From Zhengitettix transpicula (lineage: Eukaryota > Arthropoda > Insecta > Orthoptera > Tetrigidae): DNA of 64,000 nt. Of this stretch, positions 48,967 to 63,056 are shown piece after piece; the first letter of the stretch is position 1, and each line of letters starts with the position of its first letter. The position numbers and the translations under genes are program-made. Location: NCBI GenBank assembly GCA_037074705.1, contig CM073590.1:113170100-113234099 (forward strand). Direction: 5' to 3'. The notes under the pieces are model-generated. The model was not told the DNA's origin, searched no databases, and saw only the letters and a program-made list of their open reading frames with translations.

Positions 48967-50363
48967 ATTAGAATTGATATAAATCGTAAATAAATATTTC
49001 TTCAATCTAATATTTCTGTCACCAACATCACACGAACCGGTTTACTGTCTAGAATATATTTTATTTTCTGTCTCATTGCAGCCACAATTTTTTCTTCATA
49101 GTATTTGACATAGTTGTCATGGCTGTGACATTGGCTAATTGCTGAATTTTACGGCCGTTGTTAAATGAACCCATAACGTGTCGTGAAGATTAAGTAAATA
49201 CTTCTTTTCGCATTAACGCTAAATTTTATGGGTAAATATACTAAACTCGTTCCGATAATCATTCATGACGTTGAAATAACAAACTAAAAGGTCTTGAAAA
49301 CTGGTGAATGTTGTCTCGTGTTTACTAAACTAGTCATAAATCTATTTCTGGAAATAGTTCACCTAAAGAGGATTTACTAATGAAAGAAATACCGTCATAG
49401 TTGATTTTTGGACTTCAAAAATAATTGAGAAGAACGCTTTTCATTTGTTAATTCTTTACGATTAGGTATAGGTTGGAAGTATGAAACAGGTACAATATCG
49501 TTCAAAATATTTAAGTTACGTTCTGATACTGTGCTTCAAGATAAAGTGAAATAGTTACAAGAAATTTCGTTTTGTGTACACGGTAGGAACTGAATTTAAA
49601 AGAACAGGAGTTTAACATAGTAATAAGTAATACTTTCTAGCCCACTTGCATTGAGATCGTCGTAGTCTAACGTTTGTCTATCCATAACCTCAATTAATTT
49701 ATTACACCGAATTCTCATCTTTAATGCATTTTTTATGGACCGTATTACTTGAAGTGATTGATGAGTGCTTTACGGTATCCGAACAACGTTATCAGCGCTC
49801 GCGCCGGAGAGTCGTGAACAATAACGGAAACGAAATTAGAATAGACTCTTGATATAAATTATGTCCGGACTGATAATAGCAAATAGAACTTGGAAACTGA
49901 ACTGGCGTGGATTTATTGTGATTCGGTTGGAATGTATTTCTAGCGCTGAAAGTGGTAACATGCGCGTGCTTTTAAATCGTAATTGCACATAAGCAACAAT
50001 ATTAATTCCATGGAGAGCAACAATTTTAACCTATGCGTACATAAAAACCTCTGTTTTGTAAACATATTTTAGTATAACTAATTTAACATAATTGTAAATC
50101 ATTTTGTTCCCGATCAAAGTAAACATTTGGACTTAAATATAGTTTCAATATTATATTTATATATTTCGACTATTTAAGATTAAATGATAAAGGAACCACA
50201 GCTTTTTAACGTCAGTAAATTAATTTTAATAGAAATTTTACAACGTTTTCTCGCCAATTCCAACCTGGACAATGTTTTTACTGGTCATTATCGTTTAAAT
50301 TGAGCAATCCGGCCACAACAGTCAACAGAGTACTGCGTGACTACCAAGATTTTGTAAATCTTC
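48967..50363. other. Intron, non-coding, nothing recognised
   Basis: AT-rich with no coding signal or repeat shared with the rest of the window. Confidence 0.35.
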
Positions 50364-50403
50364 TTACCTGAAGAGATCGCAAATTAGTGACGAAACGTTG
50401 TAT
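50364..50403 (+). ncRNA. Hammerhead-like motif 6
   Basis: Stem I TAC/GTA, core CTGAAGA (50368-50374), stem II TCGC/GTGA with one G-U pair, core GAAA (50392-50395), CG, TT before the putative cut. Lies about 240 bp outside family D copy 3. Confidence 0.45.
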
Positions 50404-50639
50404 AATTTCTATTTTAATAGAATTTTAATTCATTTTCTGACGTTTAAAGACTGTGGTTTATTTATAATTTCAATAAATAAATTTCACTAATACAATAACG
50501 ACTATTTTCCCGATTCTAATCGTTTGGAAAGGTCTACTTTTCGATAGCTGAGAAAATCTCAACATTTATCTACGTACATTAGACGTTATCTCTAATCGAT
50601 TAATAAAATTCAACGTTTAATATACTGTAATGATTATTT

Positions 50640-51530
50640 AAATAGGGTTAATTAAATGAAAAAGATAAGCAAAATTTACAAACAAAATAATTTATTATCA
50701 ATTTGTGGCTTCCAAAAATTAAAAACAATTACAATCAAAATTTAATATCTCTTAATCTCAGGACCTTCACTAGGTTTGATAATTAACAGAGATAATGATT
50801 TAATAATCTGATTAACAATTCAGTTTAAAATTTACCTAAAAACAATAAATCAATAAATGAAAGAAAGCTAAATGAAAAGTGAACGAAATGAAAGATGAAG
50901 AAATCTGACTACCCTTTTAATTATATTTTACAAATTTATCAAAGTTAAGTTACTTACGGACCGTCGGTCTCGTACCAGAATAATTAATTTTACCTCGTTC
51001 GGACACTTTTACACACTTTAATTTTTAATATCAGGCCTTGGTTTTCACTGATTCTACAATTCACTTTAAAATTTGGCAAGTTTGGCTGTATTTCGTTGAC
51101 TGCTCCGCTCCACAATAATTTACCACTGTTCATCTGGTAACTAAGATTTTGGAAAGTTCTATTCTGACAAAACTGCTATTACTTTCCAATATTTACGATG
51201 CAATACTTCCGTGAATGTTTTACTTTGTATTAATTCACAACTTTAACTGGTAATACATAAACGACGTCTAGTCTCTGCTCAAGTTTTATTATTTGTTCTG
51301 CTCCTCGCAATGTTTCTCCGCCAACTGCCATCCTAGTGCCTCCCGAGTTTTAGCGCGCTCAATCGCCATTCCGACTCCTCAACAAAGAAACAAAACTCGC
51401 CGCTCATTGTTGCTTTCCTCGCTCATGCCGCTTACAATTCATTTATTCGCTAACAATTTAAATTATTTAAAAACAATTAATGACTTAATTAATTGGCATT
51501 ACAATAAATTAACGTCATTCATATAATAAA
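50640..51530 (+). repeat. Family D element, copy 3
   Basis: Same orientation as copy 1 and inverse of copy 2. Landmarks: CACTAGGTTTGATAATTAAC (50769), AGTTACTTACGGACC (50947), GAGTTTTAGCGCGCTCAATC (51344) and the terminal TAATTGGCATTACAATAAAT (51490). The plus frame 51293-51526 is not recognised. Confidence 0.7.
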
Positions 51531-53018
51531 AAATAAAAAATATATATTTGCACTTCCTATTTAAATAATAACTGAGTAAATTGGGACGTGTATGAATAAT
51601 TGTGAAAATGTTTACATTTTCCTCAATAACTCGTTAGGAGGTACTTTTAGAAGGAACATGAAGTTCCAAAATATTGAGCTTCTTTGTTCTTCGAACAAAT
51701 AGTTTGAAATATATTTTTTAATAACACTGATATAATTATAGCTTAACCAGGTAAGTGAATAATGTATTTCCAATTGATGTTGGACTATATTCCTGTTTAT
51801 GAATGTGCCGCATCACGTATTTGTTACTGGTACCCTTTTTCTCTGATTTTATTCAATGATTTATTGATTTAGAAACGTGTATTTTAATTTATCACTAATG
51901 TAGTATCGTTGCAATGATTCCGGACATTATGAAACGACTTTTTGTCGTATTTTAAGGTGAACTTCAGCCACATAATTTTAGTAGAAATAATTATTCTTAT
52001 TTTATTTAAGACACGTAAATATTTATGTTGAGTTTGAGAGTTCGTCATAAGCCTATCAACAATAGCCGATATACCGAATATATTGAATTTTTGATGAAGA
52101 AATGTTGAAATATTATTTACAAGTAGTTGCTATTAGTTCCGAATTAGTGTATTATATTTCTAATTTGCGTATTTTAAAATTTGCTTGCGACATTAAATTT
52201 CACATTTCTTTGATATTTAGCGACCTTCTCCTCTGTTGTCAAGTTATCACATTCTTCACAATAACAATGTGGCTGGTTCCAATTCCAGCGTTGTTATTTC
52301 ATACAGGCTTTAATTCGGTTTAGCTGAGTGGCTTAAGTGCAATTAAATTATTCATTATTGTTTCCAGTTTTATTTTTCTGAATTTATTCATATCACATGA
52401 AATCATTTTCGTATTGTGGATTCGAAATATTTTATACATTTATAAATAATATCGTGCTGTAGTATTACTGACCTGTTACATTACCACAGATTGTGATACA
52501 GATTTATATTTTTATTTCGTTTTACGTCGGTGTTAGATATTAAAATGTTTATATTTTTATAAAGTAAATTATAAGTTATAAACCTGAACTCATAAACGTA
52601 AAAGTACAATCGTCTGCAAAAGTGTAGAAAAATGTGGTTAAATTATAAGCGGCCAGTGGATGATTTATAAAGTAGTTGTGGCTCGTGCATAATCGGTGTG
52701 TGGTTACCCGCGACCTCTTCACGGCCGGAGATTGCCCCTGTTTAAGGTCGCTCGCCTTCAATTACTGCGCGGTCCTGTGACCACCTCTCCTTTTGATGTT
52801 CTCAACCATGTTGGCCATTTAAAGTTAACTTCTACAAGAAACGGTCAAACGATTATATGAACCATACAGGTGGGCTCCTTTGTTCGTTAACAGCTGCAGC
52901 AATGTGACATAGTAAGTTTAAGCTTAAGGTACTTTACATATTTAATAGATTATTCTTTATTAGTGAAATAATAGTTTGGTCTGTACGTGCCATAAAATCT
53001 AGTTTAACTTTATGAGTG
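51531..53018. other. Intron, non-coding, nothing recognised
   Basis: The plus frame 52102-52323 and minus frame 52576-52761 lack motifs. Confidence 0.35.
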
Positions 53019-54381
53019 TCCGGCGTTCCCTGAGTATTTTTTAAATTGGCCGGAGAAGGAACTGATTCGCGCCAGTTTTTTTAACATTTACCCATTTATG
53101 TTCTCCTTCCCGACCTAACCCTTCGGTATCTAATTTCTAATAAACTAGGAACATGACTGACGGTACTTCTTTAACAACTCGGGAATTCTCATACTTGTTA
53201 AAGAAAGAGCGTCTAAAAGTCATGAAAAATGAAAAATACTCGCTAACTTAATGAAGTATAAGAATACTCCTGATAACTTAAAGGAGTAAAAAACTAGAAC
53301 CCCTAACTGCACAGAAACCAAAATATATTTCGTATTCTAAGAAAATCGAATATACACTTGGTACTTTAAGAGGTTCAAAACTACTCCGGCTAACTTTATG
53401 ACAACCACGTTCACCTCCACAACGTGAAACATAAAATATCATGAACCACTATAGTTAATGCGAGAATTAAACTCAGCGACGTCTATAACCCAAGAATCGA
53501 CACCAATCACGGTCATTTTTGCATTATTTTATAATTGAACCCCTTCCACCAACACCCGTACGGGTGCTTCACTCCGTTGCTTTCTGGAGTTGAAATTAGA
53601 CACTTCAAAATTTAAATTAAGCTAATAATGGCCGTTTAGGAATTTTTTTAATGCTTCCACCCCCTACTACACGCTTAGACGTTATAGATGTGTCTTAATC
53701 CCTCGGTGTTTGTTCCTGGATCGTAAGTAACATGTGTATAAAGTTTGGAATAAATTTCTCTACGCGTTTAAGATAGTACACATTTTGCCCCATTCAATCC
53801 CCATTTGCTGGGGTTTGAACTACATCATAACCAGTATGGTAAATGTCAGAATTAAACTCAGTGACCTTCGATATCCCCAGCTTTGATACCAGTCTCTGTT
53901 GTTACTTTTATATTACGGTTATTCACCCGCTACCTTTCGACCCGACTCTCAGGGCTGAATTTCAGCTTAACCGACAGTGAATTGTCAGAATTAAGCTCAT
54001 TGACTTCTATAAACATGGATTTTACAACATTCCAGATTTTCACCTTATTTTTATGTAACGCACGTCCACCCCCTTCCTTAGTGGTGATGGCTTCCAATGG
54101 TGTAAGGGTCACAATTTATACACTAAAATCAACAGGTGAGAAACTATTCATCCCATCGACTCCGATAACTAATTATTCGACCCTAAAAACGGCCGTTTTA
54201 GCACCTTTTTAAATTTCACCCCTGTTCACTTCTTTGGAGTTGCCTACCGTTTCGAAAGGGCCGACAGTAACCGTCCTAAAGAGTACTCACAGCGCACCAA
54301 GGATTCATTGCAAACAGGTGAATGGTTTAGGAACGCATAGGTGATTTACAGACAGTCATTTATATATATTTATATATTTGA
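53019..54381 (-). mobile_element. Helitron-like element, copy 4, expanded and degraded
   Basis: The minus strand begins TCAAATATATAAATATATAT (at 54381) and ends GGGAACGCCGGACACT (at 53019), resembling copies 1 and 3. The inside holds at least three copies of a unit recognisable by AATTAAACTCAGNGACNTC on the + strand (53466, 53850, 53989), each followed by a cytosine-rich CACCCCC-type stretch. No coding. Confidence 0.45.
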
Positions 54382-56835
54382 AATCGTTGAATTCCAAATA
54401 CCTGTCAATCTCTCACGCTAATTTTTTCACTTTTCGTAACGGTTGGGCCGATTTAGATGTAAAATATTTTTATCCGTAGCTATTTTAAGGTTAATACCTA
54501 ATTCTGAGATAAAATGGGAGGGTTCCAAAATCTAATTTTTAACTGCTTCGACACGTAGTGTTTGCTGTACAGAAAACAAACAGCTGAACGGGGCTCTCGG
54601 AAGCTGTCTTAAATTGTAATTATCCGTTTTAAAGAAAATAAAACTTAACATTCTTGATAAAGGATCAGCAAGAGAGAACTCAGAAAAAGAAAGTCGGAAC
54701 TTTATATTAAAACAAACCTTTACAGAACAAACAGACATGAACTCTGGTTAAATTATACTTTGTGTATGTATATATATATCTTCCCTCCACTCACGACGTT
54801 GTTTTTCATAGCATGTTTAGCCATACTCCACACTAACCGTTTACAGGTCATAACTTCACAGCCTGCAACTATATTTTCGCAGGTTATGTGCTCAGGTATA
54901 AGCCAATTATAGCCAACAGTTGACTGTTATGCAATGTTATAGAAGCATTGAATCCAAAAAATAAAAGCCTGAGAATAGAAATGCGTTAAAGACTAAACTG
55001 GACCCTAGCCCTTATCTTGTACATATATACAAACCTTTGTGTCCGAGGTTAATTCTAATACGCAATGTTTTCCATATTCGCGCGGACGACGAATATCCAG
55101 TTACGTAGAACTGATGAACACATTTATGAAACAAGAATAATTTTTGAAAATTCATTAATAATCGTTTTCCCGACTTCCTGTTAAGATTTAGTAATTAAAT
55201 ATGTATTCTCAGAAGAAGACTGATACCACTATAAATAAGTAAGAGGAATTCCTCAAGTAAAATTATCTCTCTACAAAGCATTGTGCAATGAAATATTTTT
55301 ATGTAAAGCTGTATATCAAAACAATAATAGAAATTTAAATGTAGTATTAACGAGAAATATTGTCATAGCGTCTGATATTTGCACTTATCTTAATAACAGT
55401 TCTTAAAACTAGTGTTTGTCAGATTATATATATATCAATTTCAAAGAATAATATCTTAACATTTTCTCGTAATTTACCTTGTGTGATAGAAAAAAGTCAA
55501 ACATTGCATAAAATTTATTGTCTTTGATGTTATCATTTTTTAAATATACTTCGTCTGTGTGAAATAGATAAATAAATATCCTAATAACTGTAAAAATTAA
55601 CTGCCATTCGTATGGCTTTTGCGTTTTTTCGAACCTGACCCAGCAACAAGGATTTAAGAAACGTTATCTGGTATTTAATTCATCATTAATTTTTTGTGTC
55701 GTTCGGCTACTATTTTACCTAATTAATAAAATAATTTCATTAAAAATTACTACGATGTACATTTAACGCAAATCTGTACGCTTTTCCCCACGTAATAAGG
55801 ATGCCAGAGGTGATGGCAATGGCAAAATCCTCGTCACAGCCGCTGTATTGAATGCAGTCTTATTTCTTTGAAGTTGTGATGGAGTTTATAAATGGCATCC
55901 CCATCGTGTAAACATGGCATCTGCGGTTGCTTTAATAAAGTAACGTTGAGTCGAAACGGAAAAGAAATATTGCTCTGCTGTTTCATTTAAAACGGAGTCC
56001 ATGTTTCAAGCGAAAGTAAAACTTTGTCAAAGTGCTTCCCTGCCATCCATCCCTTGACAAAATAGAGCTGGCGTACGTTCACTTGCGTGATATTTACAAC
56101 TTCGAAAACATCTTTATTATTTAACTGAATCATTTTATGAATTCATTTGCCATATTTTAATGAGATCATTTATTGGTTATTTGTTGAAATTATATAATTT
56201 TTTTAAAATAAGAAATATATAAATTCCATTATTATTACGTAGTTGGCGAAGTAATTAATAAATAGAATACATATAATGGATGCATTTAATCAAAATTTAG
56301 AGGGAAACAAAGATAATCAATCTTAAACATTTTCGTTCAATATAATTTGTTGTGTATCAAAACATGATAATTTTACTTATATATCGCATGTTAATATTAC
56401 AATAAATAATAAAACTGGTCATAAGTCAAAAACGTTTAATAATTGAAAAATCAAATAATACAATAAAATTATATTATCGGGAAGCTTCGTTACTAATTTG
56501 AGAATCATCAGATGTACATTGTTATTAAAGTTATATCTTAACCTTATGAATTTTTATACGATATTTTAATAAGATTATTTATTGGGGAGAATAATTAAAA
56601 AGAAACATTTATTCGATGAAGTCGAGTTTTATGAATTATTTTTCTCTGGTTTCAACCGGCAGGAAAGACAGACGTTACCTTTGAAATTTAATCAGAATTT
56701 ATTTGTATAATATTAATTGTTGGAATATTTTAATGAAAAATGTAAATTATTCGTAACACTCAACTTAAATGAAGACTTTTTTTATTAAATTAATAATCAA
56801 AGTCCCATATCTCATTTTTAACCATTATTGTAAAT
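54382..56835. other. Intron, non-coding
   Basis: AT-rich. 54430-54460 (TAACGGTTGGGCCGATTTAG) resembles internal sequence of Helitron-like repeats, but no end was found. Confidence 0.3.
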
Positions 56836-56868
56836 CTGAATATGTCCCAAATTATGGACAAAACGTTA
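56836..56868 (+). ncRNA. Hammerhead-like motif, decayed
   Basis: CTGAATA-TGTCCC-loop-GGACAAAACG: stem II is preserved but both core boxes are mutated. It lies 0.1 kb before the 56971 foldback. Confidence 0.25.
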
Positions 56869-56970
56869 GGATAATATATTTTTATTGTTACAAGTTTTTA
56901 TTTTACGTCTGTTTTTGGATTAACAAATCAATTATTGACCTAATACTGTCAGTTTATTTTTTACTTATAA

Positions 56971-57169
56971 CGTAACGACGTCTCTATGCATGTTCGCATC
57001 TTCCTCAAGTTTTATTCCTAAAGATGAAGATACGAACATGAATCCATATACGTTTGGATACATGTTCGTATTTTCCTCATCTTGAAATACGTTTCGATAC
57101 ATGATCGAATCTTCATCTTTAGGAAGAAAACCTGAGGAAAATGCGAACATGTATCGAAACGACGTTACG
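56971..57169. repeat. Foldback palindrome built from a repeated GAAACG unit
   Basis: Outer arms of about 72 bp (56971-57043 and 57098-57169) are inverted copies. The centre (57047-57097) contains two more partial units of the same sequence, with TACATGTTCGTATTTTCCTC and ATACGTTTCGATACATGATC. The right arm reads CTGAGGA (57132-57138), ATGC/GTAT hairpin, GAAA (57156-57159), with AAC/GTT flanks: a hammerhead-like layout in which the expected U before the cleavage position is A. Confidence 0.75.
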
Positions 57170-59709
57170 CTACAAAAATGAAGTGTTTGTATAATGATTT
57201 ATTTGTGATATTTTCACAATACTGATGGCCAGTTTATTTATATATTAGTTTTGTATCATTTCAGTTTCTAATTTAATTCGAGGAAGTATGTATGCGTGCA
57301 TTATAATCCTGCGGAGGGAGGCACACATATATCACTGAAAACAGTAGAATAACACTACTATTTATTTATATATTAACGCTCCTTTATTTCAAGTGTTTTG
57401 ATTGGTTGGTTCAAGGTCACACCCATCGCACGGAACTAACCGCCATCCGTCTTATAATTTTAAACGAACTATAGTTACGTAGGTACTTTGTGGTCAGTAA
57501 GGTAGACATTCTTATGAATTAAAGAAAATGATACATAACAAACTTTTAACTGATATAAGTTGGATGTACATATTATTTTTATATTACTACTTTATAAATA
57601 TTTTCTGAAAATGTCCTGACTATATTTTTTTTGAAAATATATTATCCAGCGCTAATTGAAAAAATCAAGAAGGAAGAGCCGTACCTGGCAGGGTTCGTGT
57701 TAATGCATATACAAATCACGTTGGGCGGTAACACGAAGTGAGATGGGAGAGAGTTGAGGTGGAAAGAGGTCCATAGAAAACTCTCAGAAAACCCTTGACG
57801 GTTGGAGAGAGAGCAGTGAACGACCAATTAGAATGATGAGAGGTTCGTCTTCACCAAGTCAACTAAATTAAGCCATGGTATTGAAGGTCTACCTGTCAGC
57901 TTCCGGGATCTTAGTCAACGCTTCACTTCATGCTCAACTTTTAATATATGTATGCAGGACCAAAATACCCTCTAGGTATACATTCAATTTTCAATAAATC
58001 GATGTGTAGATGTGAACGTTGTTTGTAAATGAACTGGTTGAAATTTGTCTTGTTCACACTAATTTATTATAAGGCTCCTTATTCTTAGCATAATTTCCCT
58101 AACTAATGCCGCGTCGTTATATGTAGTCTCTTAGGTTAGGAATGTTCATCCAAAACCCAAATGTAGTTTATAAGTACAAGTCGTACTTACAATCAATTTA
58201 TTGAAGCTTGAAATTAGGTAAATCGAGGTGAATCCTCTTACAATACATTTCACGAACTATTAGATATAATTGCTCCGACTCCTAACCCACCAAACAGCTC
58301 ATGAATCACTGGACCGCAGATACTTGGGCATTGACGATTACTGTGGATTCTAGTACAGAGAACAGCAATTATGGACCTCATTAGAAGATATTACTCGGGC
58401 CGAATACACGGAGGAACTCGAATTAACAGAGTCATAAAGGTCTATTCAGCGTTTTACTGCAGACAGTGCTCTGTTTCTGTGTTAACCAGTGAGCGTACAA
58501 CGTTAAATATTACGTGAATTGCAATGCTGTTTTGTAAGAAGACACTCAAACGACGAAAACCCGCGTAAAGGAAACAAATTCACGTGCAATCTTTATTTCA
58601 TTTAATTTTCAAAGTTTCTGAACCTTAATATGTATATTAAGATAAGTAATTAATCGATAAAAAAGATTTTCGTAGTTACGAGTCATTTTTACTGAACACT
58701 TAAATATTCTTAACTTGTTATATTTGTAAAAAAATATAGATTGAATACATTCCTCCGTGTAAAATTATATTTAGTTCATAAAATACTGTAATTTTGTTTC
58801 CAAAAATATTTATTGCTAATTCATCTTCAATAATATTTTGCCCTATCATTTGCCATATCATAGTTGTCGATTCATTATGCCAATATATTTTGTGCAATCC
58901 ATAAATAATTTAAATAATAGTTTTGTTTTTAAATGACTCGAAAACTTATTTATTTTGCTTATCTTTATACTTCATGCATTAGTGGGTGCAAAACTGTTGA
59001 AATCTAAATTCATATCTGTATGTCTCGCTGATTTTTATTGTTTTTAAACAGGTTGTACTTATTTCGATTAATCTAATTTTACTTATTGCGTAGAGCCATA
59101 AGATTTTCAGCAATATCCAACTGACATACGCCATAACGAGATAAAATGTTACAAGTTTGATTTGGTTGCTTTCCACAATAAATCGTTCGGACTGATGTTG
59201 ATGAAACTTTTTGTTGTTGCCTCTCGAGGGATTTTAGCAACTGCCATCCGCCAACTAGATGAAAAATTAGGGGCATCCCAATAACTGTTTTTATCTCCTC
59301 AGAAAGAAATTTTCTTTGCGGTTAAAAACAATGACGGTCTATTAAATTGTATTCAACCATTTGATCACATTGCACCATAAACTTTAAGCTAATAATTAAA
59401 AACGAGGGGCTCAATTTTTTTTCGTCAATATACGCAAAAATCTAAAAATTAAATAAATGAATGTTACAACTTTAAAGTAAAGCAAATGTTTAAAGCCTCA
59501 ACTGAGGTAAACTCTGTATACATTAATCTGGGTTAATATAAATCGTCTCTTTTTACAAGATTGTTCGTTAAAATCTATTTAATCCTATTTCTTACTTATT
59601 TTCTAACAATAAGTTACAAAACACTATCCATTTCTCTCCCTCTCTTTTTCACGCAATGAGCACAGCTATATAACCATATATATTATAATCAGTTAAATAA
59701 TAAAAGAAG
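57170..59709. other. Intron, non-coding, nothing recognised
   Basis: Minus frames 57642-57827, 58979-59176 and 59079-59276 show no domain. Confidence 0.35.
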
Positions 59710-59957
59710 AAATTCCTCTTCTGCCATCTGAAGGGTGTGGGACAAGTACCCAATGCCCGACCTACCTGATCCTTCATAGGGTTTGTCCTGCATCGCTTTT
59801 AGGCGAATGCCACGTATTATCCTGAAACTATAGCACGGGGGCCCTAGTTAACCCTTGGCTACCTTTCTCTACCCTTCTTCAACCACCATTTCAAATCCCT
59901 TCCTATGTTATTAAAGAGGAGTTTCTACGATGTGGATTACCCTGTTACTCTAACAAG
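59710..59957 (+). repeat. Family B element, copy 8 (diverged 3' part)
   Basis: Contains GGGACAAGTACCCAATGCCC, TTTTAGGCGAATGCC and GTGGATTACCCTGTTACTCT. It has more differences than the other copies, so it is probably the oldest. Confidence 0.8.
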
Positions 59958-62464
59958 AATTTTAAAAAAATTGAATAAAAAACAGTATTAAACACAAATA
60001 TTTTGGTAATTGAACAAATACTTTATATTATAAATAGAACTTTAAATAAATATATTATTCTATCAATACGGTACAAAAAGTAAAAGCCTAACGCTATAAA
60101 CAGTTTTTTTTATCTACGTACGGAGGACGGATATTTAGGTAACTAGTCATCAACATACTACAGTAATCCTTTTCTCACCGTGCCATTACCTCTTTCTATT
60201 CAAAAAGTTGATTGAACGCATTAAGGAATTTTAAATCACAATTTTAAATATTCTTGTTCAAGGTAGATCTTTATTAAATTCGTATACGAGTATTGCTTTG
60301 TTTATATGGATAGTTATCGAAGTGAAAACATTTCAATTAGAAAATTTCATTTTAATGACGACTAACACTTTAATTACTTTGAAGTGTGTAATATTTTAAA
60401 CGTGTGCAAGTATTACCAGCCTCCGAAATCTAGTTAATCGTTATTAGTCCAAAACTTTTGTTGTATAAAAATACTACATATTTTACATACTTCCATAAAC
60501 AACTAAATATTGCCATATAGATTTTTTAAAATTTATATGTACCTAATTTATACATTATCTTCATAAGCAAAATATTGGTGATATTAATTTATAGGATATA
60601 GAATTATAGTGGAATTAAAAGAAAAGTCTATTTATTATAATTTATTGATTCACATAAAAAATTTGCAGAATACTTCTAATGTACATTTTTTGATTCATTC
60701 GTACATGCTTATGAGAAGGTGCACAAACGGCTCGTATACAAAATTAAAGCAATTATAATTTATTCAAGAATAGAGAAAACTTTTCTCGAGCTCAAGCCGT
60801 AAATGCCATGATAATTACGTTGAGATTTATAACTACATTAAAGTATGTTCCTCAATGGAAGAATTAAATCACAGAAGGGAATAAATTTAAAATTATTAAA
60901 TTTCAATATCGGTAAAGTATACGTTTCTCGATCTTTCTCATCAGAAACTGCCACTGATTACACTAACTCTCTTGATCATGTTAATATTATATTTAAGACA
61001 CGAAGTAAACCTCATATCATTAAGGTAATGCAATACTCAAGTTAAATACAGTTTATGGAAAAACTTGTATTTTAATAAACGATTCAACTGAATCAATTTA
61101 CATTCATTTCATAACTAAATTACTTAGTCTGCTATTGGATGCATGCTTATTGTAAAATTATATGTACTTTGACGTAGTGTTTTAAAGTGATATTTTTGAA
61201 AAACATGTCAAGAGAGCAAAACTCAAGAGTCTTCGCTAAGTGGCCAGGTAAGTTATCCCCATGCGAGAGAAGGCCAGTTCGTTTCGGAACGAGGAACTCC
61301 TCTGAGCGCCATTTAAATGGAACTTGGATCAACTTTCTTGAGACGAATCGAACCGACTTCCCTGCTGTCCCCGAAGAGAAAAATTTATTCACGAGTCGAG
61401 AAAATACGAGTTCAGATTAAGAAAAATGCGACATATTTATGAGGTTGTTTTTACCACAGTAAGGAAACAGAATTACATTATTAATAATTGAAAATTATAG
61501 TTTGATAGTCAGTTATATAACCCTATTGTGTGTTGATTTTAAATTATTGCTGATGTTTCATACTTAAAAAATGTATAATTAATGTATTTAAGTTTTAAAA
61601 AGGTATTAAAGCATATATTATCCAAGCAAGCACAATCATGTGCCCCATATTTTCTATCTTTATATATTTAAGAAAAATTTAAATATTTAAGAAAAATTTA
61701 TGTTTCAATTATAACCGTGAGTTTTCTTTAAAATTTTATATTCCTTTTTCATGAATATTTTTCTCTATTATATATGTTCATAAATACACTATAATGGAGC
61801 TACTATGGCTACTTTAAGTTTTGTACCATAATAAGCTATTCTTTGAAAAACATTTAAACGGCTTGTAATATGAAATAACCGTAATAATTTTATTATTCAA
61901 TATCCGACTTATTTATAGTAAATAAAAACTCAGACAATTATTCAGAAATTTTATGAAAAATTTATAGCATTATATTAAAATATACACTACGTTTAATCAC
62001 TAAATTTTGGAGGCCTTTTCATTTAAAATAACCGTTGTAAAATGAGCAGCTTTACACCTCGTAGCATCGTGATAATCCGCTTGGACGCATTTTAGATGTA
62101 ATTGTGTCATAAAACAATAATAAATTGTTCGTTACATATTACCTAAATATGATAATGGAATCTAGAATCCAGGTTGACAGAATACAATCTGATATATGAC
62201 TCGGATGGCCCATCATGCTTAACGATGACGGTGAGCAGAATGATGATATTTAGTTAGAACATTCAACGGTCCGCATACTTCAAGGTATTACAATAACTGG
62301 ATTAATTTATGATAAAATATAATATGGTAGACCATAGAGTTCAATATATCTTCAACTTTCAGTATGCCTACAATCTGCATCAATTTGAAGACTATTTTTT
62401 AATTTATTCAATGTATATAGCGATAAACAAATTCAATTTCTTTATGTGTTTTATGATTAAATAG
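59958..62464. other. Intron, AT-rich
   Basis: Nothing recognised. A perfect donor-like CAG|GTAAGT occurs at 61246-61253 inside a short open frame (61187-61420 plus), but no acceptor, domain or conservation argument supports an exon. A short direct repeat ATTTAAGAAAAATTTA lies at 61667 and 61684. Confidence 0.35.
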
Positions 62465-63056
62465 TTAGGTGTCCGCCGTTGTCCGGTTTGTCATAATTCA
62501 ACTCAGCGAGATCCATAAACCACCATTCGACTCCAGTCTCGGTTGTTTTTACGTAATATTTAGGCAACGCCCCTCCACCATCACCCTATCCTATAATAAA
62601 ACGAGTTGAAATTATACACAAACACCATTGGGAGAAATATCAATCTCATTGATCACGAAAAATATTTATTCGACGGAAATATCGGCGTTTTAACATGTTT
62701 GAAAGATTCAACCCCCGAAAAACCCTAGAGCCCTGGTTAATCTCCAAGTTTAATGTTATAATAAAATTAAGGGACATCCATAACCCCGGATTTTACTCCA
62801 GTCTTGGTTGTGTTCGCGTTTTTTTTGTAACGCCCGTCAACCCCCACCCCTAAGGGTTCTCACCATGGCGAAAGGGAGAAACACTATCAATCTCGTTGAT
62901 CCCGAAAAATATTTTTCCGACGCAAATATCGGCCGTTTGAGCATGTTTGAAATTTTCTTAACCCCGCAGTGTTCTGTTTCCGGTTCGAAAGGAACACGTG
63001 TTCAATATTTGGTCAAACCCACAAACGCACATTCATATATTTTATTTATTAGAAGA
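62465..63056 (-). mobile_element. Helitron-like non-autonomous element, copy 3
   Basis: On the minus strand it starts TCTTCTAATAAATAAAATAT (at 63056, preceded by A) and ends CGGCGGACACCTAA (CTRR-type), 592 bp, close to copy 1's 596 bp. It shares with copy 2 the CTTTCGAACCG segment and two internal units with NGGGTNGNGGGGNGTT-like and GGAGTNNAATCC-like sequences. The plus frame 62808-63083 is part of the repeat, not a gene. Confidence 0.55.

Noticed and set aside
61187..61420. Short plus frame with perfect CAG|GTAAGT donor at 61246
   Set aside because: No acceptor, no domain, average composition. One donor consensus is expected by chance in 64 kb.
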